NCBI GenBank assembly: GCA_963169105.1
Contig: OY720639.1
Location: forward strand, 93,570,559 to 93,634,558
DNA length: 64,000 nt
Direction: 5' to 3'
Origin: Ceriagrion tenellum
Taxonomy: Eukaryota; Arthropoda; Insecta; Odonata; Coenagrionidae
The position numbers were made by a program, and so were the translations under genes. The notes below the pieces were generated by a model. The model was not told where the DNA came from. It made no database searches and worked only from the letters and a program-made list of their open reading frames with translations. Within the stretch, counting starts at the first letter, position 1; every line of letters starts with the position of its first letter. This document shows, in pieces, positions 42,401-54,400 of this stretch.

Positions 42401-45400
42401 AAATGCCATTAAATTGTTTTGGTACTGAGAGTTCTTTCATTACAGAGAGAGTCTTTCATTACATCAGTCGTTACTTACCAGCAAATGAAATAATGAAGTT
42501 TCACAAAAACAAATTTGAATATATGCACTGACTCAGGATTTTAGATAAATAATTTGACAAAAAAATGTGAAAAATGCTTGTGTAACTTTCGTTTACTTTA
42601 ACCGGTGTCTTTAGGTGTAAATAACTGCATTATAATTTTATGAATAACATTAACTTACTTTTATGAAACGCATGAATCATTTCGGAAAAAAATTCTAATT
42701 TGAAGTGCAAAGCTTTCATCCTGTCTATATCCAATTATTATCATGACAGTAATGCCCTAAATACTCAGCAATATGGAAAATATTATTGACATTAAAAATG
42801 AGGGATCCAATTTTTAACTTTACTACATATTCACTGAGATACCTCATTCTCAATCTCCTCAAACTTCCGGAACTTCATTGTCATTTGCATATGGCTTCTG
42901 GAAACGAAACTGTGGTACAGGGAGCTTTAATGGTTGTGTTCACATTTTTTACCTTACCACATGCATTGTAGTATCCTCTTTTATCTTGAAGTTCCATTGA
43001 TTTGCAGTTTGTCTTCGTTGTGCCAAAGATTTTTTTTTTTAACAATCAAATTTCCCTGCTAAGAGACAGAACTGTAGCTCTCAAGACAAAATTTCATTGG
43101 TTGCCATGACTGATTCAGGACTGGTTCCGAAGCTTAAGTCGCTCTAGCTAAAAGTCTGTTGGTACACTCTAATGAAAATCTTGCATAGTTAGCTGTAGAA
43201 TGTGAAAGTCACACTTCCCCTCTTAAGAATGGTTACCGTGTCTCTCACTGGGTACAATGGCAAAAGGAGCTCGCCTAAAGACTGAGGCAAATAGAAAAAC
43301 TTTGTACCTACTGGGGGCACTAAAAAGCCAAAACAGAAAGTTGAGGAATGAGCAAAGAGCCCATGGAAATCAAGAGGGCCAACATAACTAAAAAATTAAC
43401 AAAAAAGGCATAGTGGCCAAATTACAACTTTCCTCACCGGAACTGTTGTGCTGGTGCTGTGTACCGAGTTAAACAAAATCATGATAAATACAAATTATAC
43501 CCAGTGATTGCAAAACTCGACTCATACTTATCAATATCATTGGAGGAGGACTTGAGGAAGGCAGGATGATTACAAGCAGAGAGAAAGAAGGTGCTAAGAA
43601 AGTCACACACTGGCACATTGAGTGCACCAGCTAATGCCCAAGGGTTCAAAACATAGAAAAATACATTTAAGACTGTGAGAGTCTAAATTGTGTGAGAAAG
43701 TTTTAATTGACCATTAACATCCATTAACTTTGAAATAGCAGTCATTTTGGCATAGAATTCTTAAAATATGGGCTTATTTACTTACATCTGACGTAAGTAG
43801 TAAAATATTAATCGAAAGAGTGAGGAATATTACTTCCAACAGAATATGGGATGAGCAGTGTGGGTTTATGCCTGGGAGAAGATGTAGTGACCAGCTTTTT
43901 GCACTTCAGCAAGTGATAGAAAAATGTATGAGTGTACTGTGCATTTGTCGATTTAGAGAAGGCATATGACAGAGTAAATAGAAAGAAGTTGTGGAAGGTT
44001 TTGAGAGACTATGGAGTGAATGGGCAGTTATTGAATGTTATGATGGCAATGTATGACAATAGTAAGGCAAGTGTAAGAGTCAACGGGGCTCTGAGTGATT
44101 GGTTTGTAATAAATCGGGGTGTAAAGCGAGGATATGTAATGTCTCCATGGCTGTTTAATGTATTTATGGATAAATGTATTAGAGACGCATGTAGTAAAAA
44201 CGACGGTGTTTTGATTGGAAATGTCAACTTGTGAGTTCTTCTATATGCGGATGATGCTGTTTTGATCTCAGACAGTCAACAGGGATTACAGAAGCTCCTA
44301 GATAAGTTTTGTGAATCAACAGGGAGAATGGAATTGAAGGTAAATGCATGCAAGATTAAAGTAGTAGTTTTTGATAAGGAGAATGGGGAGAATAACTGTA
44401 TGATGAGGGCGAATGGTGAAGTAATTGAACAGGTGGGTGATTTTGTGTACTTATATAAGATGTATGTGAAAGATGGAAGAATAGATGAGGAGATAAAGAG
44501 ACGTGCGAATGCTGGAAGGAAAGTGGTAGGTAGCATGTGGAGCATATCAAGGAATGAGTGCTTGTCTAAGGAAGCGAAAATGCCTTGTACAAAAGTGTAC
44601 TTCTTCCCACTTTGCTATATGGTAGTGAAACATGGGTATGTCAGGATAGACATAAGAGTAGACTAAACGCCGTATGAGCTATCTGAGGATTATTTGCGGC
44701 AAAAGTAGGATGGATAGGGTCAGGAATGAATGTGGGTTAAATGCTCCAGTAATGGACGTATATGAAAGGAGTGTGCTTCGTTGGTTTGGCCATGTTGAGA
44801 GAATGGATGGGAGTCGAATAATGAAACAGATGAGAATATATGAGAGTAGAATGAATGGTATGAGAGGTAGAGATAGGATGAGAAAGTTGTGGTTGAATGT
44901 GGTTGAGGAAATTCTTAGGAGGAGGAATATTAGGAGTCTTAAAAACAGGAGTGCGTGTATGAAACAGTGTATAGGGGTAAATGAGGCAAAAGAGGTTTGC
45001 AAGGATAGGTCAGTATGGAGGAAATTATTGAAGCAGAGTTAGGTGTACAATTATGTAGTAATGAGTGAAACATTTTGACTGTGCCTACCCCGAAAGGGAA
45101 CGGCATGATGGGTATATATGTATGTATTTACTTATGTGTACTAACTCATGTTATGTTAATAAAATTAAGAAATTACTAAATTATATTAATTGAAAAAATG
45201 GTCTTTACTCTAGTTAATGTGCTAGTTACATTGATATCCTTGACAGATTACCTCGACTATCTTAGTAAGTATACATATCATATATCACATGTACATACAT
45301 ATCATTAGTTTTACAGCTTGAGGAGTCATTATTAAATGTTAAAATGGCTCACTTTTTTAGTATTGTGTATTGATATTATTGTTATCACCCCCTAGTAACT

Positions 45401-48400
45401 GGTGGAGTTACCTCACGGAGCTGGACATGAGCCTCTGCCCTCGACTCACAGATTCTTCCCTGGAAGAAATTTCTGTGCACATGGGACCCAAGCTAAGATC
45501 CCTTGCCTTGCGGCGATGTGGAGCCCTTACAGATACAGGGGTATCATCTCTGCATCACTGTATAGCCCTCGAAAAGATTGATATTTCTGAATGCTGTCAA
45601 GTTACAGCCGCTGGTTTGCTAGCAGGAATATGTGGCCATAATATAATCGATCCCCAGAAAGAAAATTCTCAGAAAAAGGTTTGTTTATTTTTAGTGTATT
45701 TGCTGCTGGAATCAGCCCAGTTTGTTTATTTATTCTAACTAAAATTTGAAGTTTCCCCATTTTTAAGTTATGATGTTGCATGCTCAACCATAGCATTATT
45801 TTCAAGATTTTGTTCAATATTGAGTTTATTTTCATTTTAAATCCACTTATTTAAATCTCTATGACATTTCTTTATGTAAATATAATTGTCTGATTTCTGT
45901 GCATGTATTGTATGCATACCAATTTATCTACCCTTTACGTTCTTTGAAATACATATGCTCTTCTTCCTTTTTCTCATCTCCTATTCCATTTGCAGTGTTT
46001 TTTAGATTGACGAAGGATACTGAAAGTGGGATTATTTCTTGGATAGCTTGTGTATCAAAAAAATTAAATATTTTGTTAAATATTTTGCTTGCATTGAGGA
46101 AAATGTAAACAAAGTTGATCCATGTAGTCTTTTGTAAAATTTATTTAATATGTTGTGTTTCCATAAATGTAAGTCTGAAATTTGTATTTTGTAGTCGATG
46201 AGCTAAATTTTCATTTTTCTCAGTGTCTTGTGGTTTACTCTGTAATATGAAACCGCTAATACTAAGTCAAAAAAAATCCATTTTGGAAAATGGGAAGGCA
46301 TAATAATAATATTTTTATTTGCCCAAGGACCATGATTTTTTGAAGTACATAGTATAAAGCACGTCAATTTAAGAAAAAAAACAGACATTGTACACAATAG
46401 TAACACAATACAATAATTGTACTCAAAAGTAAATAGAAATGGACTCAGCCAGTGGAAGTAACATTTAAATATTCATCTATGGAATAGAACATTTTATTTA
46501 GGAGGTATCTTTTTAATTTGTTTTTAAAGTCAATATTTCCCTTAATATCTTTAATGCTTTTAGGCAAATTATTATAGAGCCTAAAACCCATTTCCTTGGG
46601 CCCTATCTTTACTGCTTTGGTTCTTATATTGTCAAAATGGATATTGTGCCTTCCTCTGGTGTAATAGTGGTGATGGTCACAATTACGGGAATAGTCTCCG
46701 ATGTTATTTTTAATATGAAGGATTAAAACCATTATATATATATATACAAGAAAGAGGAAGTAAATTTAATTCCTGAAATATAGGCCTTGATGGAGCAGTT
46801 AGAGATTTCCCAGTGATTATCCTGACAGCTTTCTTTTGTAATTTGAAAATTGCTTGGGAAATGCTAGCGGAGCCCCAAATATTATACTATAGGCTATTGT
46901 TGAATACATTTCCCCATAGTATAAGTTTAATAGTACTGTTTTGCTTGTAGTCTCACGCAGGTGTCTTAAAAGATAGTGGGTAGAGCTAAGCTTACTTTGC
47001 AGGACTTTTACATGCTTCTCCCAGGAAACATTCGCACTCAAGAAGATGCCTAAAAATTTACATTCTGAGACTTGTTCAATTGATTGGCCATTAATGTTTA
47101 CAAGCAAACTGTCAATTACATTTTTTCTGTGGGAAAAGTGAACCATCTTGCTTTTATTAATGTTTAAATCTCAATAATTATCTCTACGCCATTGTTTTAT
47201 TTCTATAGTAACAGATCTTGATTTTTCCACAAGGCTAAGATGAGATTGAGAAGATAACATAACATTGGTATCATCAGCATACAGAACGGGCATTGTTTCT
47301 TCAAAGTTCAGTAGATAATCAGGGAGGTCATTAACATATATCAAAAAGAGATGTGGCCCCAGGGTAGAACCCTGAGGTACATCTCTGGAAACATGGCAGG
47401 CATTGGATGAAAATTTTAACCCATCAACAAACAGCACTACTTTTTGAGTGCGATCTTTGAGGTAAGGCTTGAGCCAATGAAGAGGGGTTCCTCTTATTCC
47501 CATCCTTTCTAATTTAATTAGCAGTCTATCATGATTAACATGATCAAAGGCTTTTGAGTGGTCAAAAAACAGACTAAGAGTTTCATTTTTAGCATCTAAT
47601 GAGCCAAGTATGCTATTAATTGCCTGAAACATGGCGGTCATAGTAGATTTGTCAGATCTAAACCCATGTTGTGAATTGAAAAGTAAATGATTTTTTTCTA
47701 GATAGGACACCATTTGGAGATACATAACCTTTTCAAATATTTTAGCAAAAGTATTCTGTATGGCTATTGGTCTATAATTATTCAAATCATTAGCACAGCC
47801 ACTGTTTTTGTATATGGGCACTACATTAGATTCTTTTAATTGGGTAGGGAAAATCCGCTGAATCATAGATTTATTTATTTGATTTAAGAGTGAAGATTTT
47901 ATAACGCCAAAACAATGATAAACAACTTTACGGGGAATTTCATCTGAGCGTGCACTGTATTTGCTTCTGAGTTTGGAAATAATATTTCTTAGATCAGCTT
48001 CAGAGCAGGGCTTGACAAATAATGATGAGGGTGCATTTGCAATGGGTACATCAGCTTGTGAGGCAGTTAGCCCAGGGGAGGTTATATAGTATCTATTAAA
48101 TTCATTCACTAATGATGAATAACTGATAGCAGTGATATTTTTTGAGTTACTATGTTTTGGGAGAGCTAAATGAGACTTTTTTCCCTCGAGAATTGTTAAT
48201 TATTTCCCAAGCTGCCTTAGATTTGTTAATGGAATTTAATAGTTTATTATCATTATATGTACTTTTAGCAGTAGAAATCAACTTACGGTAGAACTTTTGG
48301 AATTCTTTATTAAGCATCTTTTGTTCATCATTGCTAGATGTTTTAAGAGAGATAGCTTGATCTTTAAGTATATTGGAGTACTAATGAATATCATCAGTTA

Positions 48401-51400
48401 ACCATGGCTTGCATTTTGTTTTTTTGGGTAATTTCTGATTTACCAAAGGAAAACACGTCAAAATAGTGTCTAAATACTACACAAAAGTAATTGAAACCTT
48501 CATCAACTGTTTTGGAGTTATATACTTTGTCCCAGTTTTGGCTGCTAAGTAGGATCCAGAAATGATTAATATTTTCATCAGAAAATGATAGCTTATTTTT
48601 TCCATTATGACAATCCTTGGGTATATTTAGATCAATACACATTTTAACCATACTATGATCAGATATTCCTAGGTCATAGACAGTGCATACAGATTTGTCT
48701 TGATCAAAATTAGTCACAACATAGTCAATTAAAGTGGCAGATGAGGGAGTAACTCTAGTAGGATTGTTATTCAGACATTTCATACCATATGTACTGAGCA
48801 AGTTCAGTAACTCAGTTCTGTGAGGAGAGTCCACCAGGAGATCACAATTGAGATCTCCATTCACCACAAGTATTCAATTATTTGCATACAAGGAGCTAAT
48901 GAGTTGGTCAAGTTTAGTAGTGAAAGCACAGAAATCTCCAATTGAGGAATGATTTCTATGTGAATTTATGTGTTTCATTTCTGAAACATATGATTTACTT
49001 ACACTTTTTTGTCTACATTTTTATACTTATTTTACATTCATTCATTTCTTACTATGGTAGTGAATATTGTGAATAGAAATCAGTTTTAAAAGTCTGGGTC
49101 CTGAGGTACCCAGGTCCGTACTTGGCTCAAAGTCAATGAAGTCCATACTCGGAGTGTTAATATTATTGTGTTCAGTCAGTACTTTTATATAAAATAACTT
49201 TTTTTATGTCTCCCTCTAGCCCTTAGATAGATCCTCTTTGAGAAGATTATATGCCTCTGAACTGTCTTCTGGCACGGGTGGATTACATGTTGTCAAGGAA
49301 ATGGTGATGACCATGCCTGTTGGAATCACCCACTTAGATCTTGGTTCATGGAGTGTCAGAATAGAAGGACGGAAAATAAGTGGCTTAACCGATGAAGTTG
49401 TGGCTATTTTGGTTAGCCGTTTAAAGTCTCTGCAAATTCTCAGACTATCTGGGGCCGATGGCCTCACGGATGCTGGCTTGATGGGATTAATTGATTTGGC
49501 TGAAACTAACGAATCTGATGGATTAGATGGTAAGCATAGTGTTACCTCATGCATTCAAAGGCTTCCACGAGGTCATTGAAAAAGTATTGTTGGTCTTCTG
49601 GGTTCTCTTTGCGTAGCTCCATTTTTGTGGACAACAGTTATGGTGACATTATAGCTACCTTCCCCAGGTCTGAAGTGGCAATGCGGGTGTTCATGTCCAT
49701 CTAATAAAGGGACTGTTTTTCCTGCCTAATGAGTTGTGTGTACTCTCATCAGTTGTTCTTTCTTTCTTCATGAAGACCCTCTTTTTTGCATTGGAAATGG
49801 TGTTCTCATCTTCTCTGTTTAAGTTTTCCATAATTTCATGATTTTGATGGCTTCTCTGATAAGTCTGGGAAAGTAGTGGGTCTCTTTAGCAATACATTTT
49901 ACCTCAAAATTAATGCTATATCAAGGTCAACTCCAGGTATGTTCTAGCAGAGCTGATTAGCGCAGGCAAGACAATTTGTGAAAAAATATCCAGGGTGTGT
50001 ACAAAGTGTAACATTGCCTTAAGCTTAAACTGTGTCGGAAAGACATCCGACCTCTTCTTCAAGGCCAAGGACTGCTCTCCAGAGAACACCCAAGAAGGTG
50101 TCTACAAAGTATCATGTGAATGTGTTAAATCTTGCATCAGAAAGATATCAAGACACTCATATGCCGACTGAGAGAACATCATAGGGATATCAAAAAGTGG
50201 CAGCTGTGCAAGTCAGCTCTGACCAAACACACCTGGAGTGGACATTGCCGGGGGATTGGATTGGGGTGTTGGCTAGAGTACTGGCTAACCATACCGGCAG
50301 CCAGGGTTCAAATCCCTGCAGAGGAGGATATTTTTCAGAGGAAACCCGATACCTACTTGAGTGTTTTGTGGAGGGCACTTCAAGTACAGTACTCTGTCTG
50401 TTGGATGAGACATTAAACCGTGGTTCCCTTGGCACCTTCCATTAAAAGCAGGCTAATGCCGATGCCGGGTTTCTATCCACCCTTCCTCCCCTACCTGTCC
50501 CCTATGGCCCAAATGACCTTAGCTGTTGGTCGCCTCCCCAAAATCCAATCTAATCTGTGGACCTTGCCACAACATGATTTTTTACATTTTTACACGGATG
50601 GTGTCCTAACACTCCCTGCCACATGCCCATGTGGCAGCTTGTAGGGTAGTATGTAGATGTAGAGTTTTGAAGATGAGAAATTAATCACTTAAGAAGGTTG
50701 CTACTTCCCCGGACTTATCAGAGAGGCGATCGATATGGTGAAAACAGTAAAAAAGATAAACAGAGAAGATGGTTACAATGTCTCCAATACTTATAAGAGG
50801 GTTTTTATGAAGATAGAAAGAACAGCCAATGAGAGTGCATCCATCTGAAATGGTGGGAAAACAGTTCCTTTATAAGGCAGACATGAACACCTATATCATC
50901 ACCTCAGACCTGAAGAAGGTAGCTGTAATGCTGCTGAAACTGTCGTCCATGAAAATAGAACTACCTGGAAGAGAACCGAAAAGACCTTCCATTCCATAGC
51001 ATTACAATCTTTACAATCTGACGTATGTGTCATGTTAGCATGAAAAACTAATGTCAGCATTTTGGGTGGCCTTTGCCTGACTGTGGAGTGATTAGGCTTT
51101 ATTTTATTTTTGTGATATTGTCATGATTTGAGGATTCAATGGGTTATTATGGAATATGTGGATGAAATATTTGATCAAATCCCTTCAAGTAACCATCAAA
51201 TGCTGCTTGTGCAAGTGGCATATGCAGTGAATCTTGCTAAACCCTATTGTTCAACATATTGCAACAGAATCACCATCTCGTGCCGCAGTTTCATTTTTCC
51301 TCTTACTTGCTAATAGTTTGCATGAAAATTCATCTTAGCTTATTTATAGGCAGATGTATTGCAGGCACTGGTCATTAATGTTTTTCTCATAAATTCAACT

Positions 51401-54400
51401 GAGGCGTCACCTCCCGTTATGCAATTTTTGAAGCTGATCCATATGCCACTGACTGTAATGCTTGCTTTTTTGTGTTAGTTTGGTGGGCCCGAAAAATTTG
51501 TTTTAGTGTATGTAATACAAGGTTTTGAAATGTGGAAAAAACATGTCCATAAATGTATATTGCAACATCAAGCATCACTTTTTTTACACTGCAAAAGTTA
51601 CTCTTCACAATTTGTGTACCTCAAGTGTGCCATGATTTGGTGGTGCAAATATCAGGTCATGTATCCTAATCATATTCCTGTGTCACATCTGTCTAACAAA
51701 CTTAATCCTGGCCCTTTTTGAGGGTTAATGAAGGAGTAATTAGGTTCTCAATATGGATTAAATTTGAAGAATTCGAGGGTAATGAAACTGTGCCAAGAGT
51801 TGGGGATGAATTTTTGTGACTGTATTTGTATATGAGATATGGTGTGATATGACATTCTTCATATGTGACTCAAGCTGCAATATTGCTTTGCAGAGCGTCC
51901 GCCCACCTTGGGGGGTATCCCTCATATAAGCTCCAACCCACATCACATTTCTCTGATGACGAGAGCTGAAGCAGAGATAGTGTTGCGTGCGAAAAAGAGT
52001 GGCGAAGTGTGCAAGCAGAGGGGGTGGATGGAGGAGAAGTGGGAGAAGATGATGCGCGAGAACTCAGACGAGGCGTCCGCTTCAGATGATGAGAGCAAAG
52101 CACTTGCACCAGCCTTCTGTCCGATACCACAGAGCTCAGTGGTGAATCTGACAGGTTGGTTAAAACAGGCACCAACTTGAAACCTTATGATTTTGCTTGG
52201 TAATGAAACCATCTTAAGAGTACTTTTATTTCATATAAATAATAATAATGCTAATGCCTCAAGGATCTTATACAATTGATGTGCATGGTACTATGCCAAC
52301 TTAATAAGTATAACAGCACTATAGAGCAAGAATATATAGAAAAATCTATCACAATTCAAAGGGTACACAGAAATTCATGCACTGAGTAAAATAGCTTTTT
52401 TTGCAGGAAAGTCTTTACCCTATTTACATATTGATCACCTTAAGATAGTTAGGCAGCTTGTTGAACATTTTTAATCCTATAGTTTTGGGATTCATGGAAA
52501 GAATATGTTCATTAGAATACATGATTCATGGAAAGGAATTCGTATTCCTAATGATGATTCATGGAAAAATACTAGTGTAGGATTTATCAAGTGAAACATG
52601 TTTGTTTGTTTGTTGTCAAACAATACAAGTTTGCCACAAATATGATATTTCTTGCCCATATTACATGGGGCATGAAATTGTACAGTTCAAGACTGCATTT
52701 TCTTCTCAATCTAACGTGCAGTAATTACTTAACTAGAGCAGGGGCTATTTTGTCATCTTGTGTTCATGCAGTCATGCATGTGCTCTTGCTATTCTCTGCT
52801 TTACACAACACAAGTTTGCACATTGTTACACACATCAGATTGTGCCATTAAGTGCCCAATATAAAATGACCTTCATATTGCCTATGATAATGGAACGTAA
52901 AAGACACTATTTTCCCCATTAAATACATCTCTGTTGGCCACTTACTAATTCATTGATAGTTTAGGAACATTTTGTGTGTGGAAATTTTTTTCTGAAATGC
53001 TGAATGGAATTAGAAGATATACATTATGCTATCAGGAAGTGAATTGTTACCATTTTCATACCCATTGCTGAAGAACTTCTGAAGATTCTTGATCTGTGGT
53101 GCAGGATGCAGTTAGTATTATGATTTTTATGTCATATGAATTGATGTATTGATTTTTAGTGAATAATTCTGGTTAATTTTTATGAGGCTTGCTATATATT
53201 ACCTAAAAATACATGCATAGTTCAGGTAATCTACTCGATTTCTTTACCATAGGCTTCCATGGAGTGGTCCAAGGGACTCCTAACATATTTTTATGACCTC
53301 CTGAACTATAAGTGTCGACTATGAAATATTTGGTGGAAATCACTGTATATTGAGTTCATGTATGTTTCCATGTAGAACCATATTATTGAGGAATGTAATT
53401 GTGGTAGACATTTCAACAACTTCCTTATCATTTTCTTTACATTGCTCTGTATTAAAATACAAACACTATTTCTTCAAGGTCTTCAAGAGCTCGATCTAAG
53501 TTGGTGCTTCAGCATCACCGATCTCAGCCTGAAGTACGCCATTCGTTTCAGAGAACTGCGACATCTTAACCTTAGCCATTGCCTGCATGTAAGATATTTT
53601 TTGTACAAATATCCTAAAAATGTATTTTCCATTTGTCAAGTTTAGTTTATTAAGTATCCCATGTATCTTGTATGGCTTTGATATTATAATCAGTGTCACA
53701 GAATGTTTCTTTGCTCATTTGTTTAATTTCTAAGATCAAAACCCATCATCCTCTACTCGTCTTGGTTTTTTTAATAAAATAGGTCCCAGATTGCTGTCTT
53801 TCACCTGTGAAGCTCATAGTTATGATGTGTTTTTCCAACTTTTGCACTTCCTAATAATCCAAGAACAGAATTTTGGTGCATATCCTGGCAGATATAGTTG
53901 TCTACTATCTCTACCCTTAAAATTAATCCTATGAATCCTTAAAGCCTCAATTTGGCTTTTTAATTCTACAGTTTCATTAGGCTAATCATTTTTATAACCT
54001 CGTGCATATTTGAAGAGTATCACTCTCAGTTTGTTTGTCTTTAGGCTTAACAATGTTACTTATTATTGCTAATCTTTATTTCAAGTGAACCTCATCAGTA
54101 TTATCATCTTGTTTTTTATCAGACAATTTGCAATGATTGCTGTATTATTTATTTGGCCATGTAAATTATAGTCTATAGACTTGCAAAATTCACTCATCAG
54201 AATAAACTTTCATTGTAGTTATGATAGAAACCAAAATTACATTACAGGCCTTGGGTCATCAAACTTATTTGTGTTATGTGGTTTTTAATTAACTCTTTTT
54301 ACCTTGAACTATTTACAGATATCAGATATTGGTTTGTCATCCCTGTCTGAGTACAACCCAAGCTTGGAGGCATTACTTCTGGCTTTTTGTCCTGGAATTA

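Larger units (their letters stand above)
49960..51000 (+). mobile_element. Penelope-like element 3' end (GIY-YIG endonuclease), split by nested insertions
   Basis: Reading frames: LFFKAKDCSPENTQEGVYKV then SCECVKSCIRKISRHSYAD and REHHRDIKKWQLCKSALTKH (50040-50225). GVYKI.C, a short gap, R..EH...I and K.SALA.H are the GIY-YIG endonuclease blocks of Penelope-like elements, with the GIY seen as GVY and the YIG lost. After the nested SINE and LINE tail the frame resumes at 50662: EGCYFPGLIREAIDMVKTVK then INREDGYNVSNTYK, matching the PLE C-terminus (REA.EI.K..N.NR.DG). Near 50909-50945 CCTGAAGAAGG...CTGCTGAAAC resembles the hammerhead core of PLE termini. It lies in intron 6 of the F-box gene. 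Confidence 0.8.

Noticed and set aside
50252..50345. tRNA gene candidate on the plus strand
   Set aside because: The tRNA-like head runs directly into a body repeated at 4085-4345, so it is a SINE.
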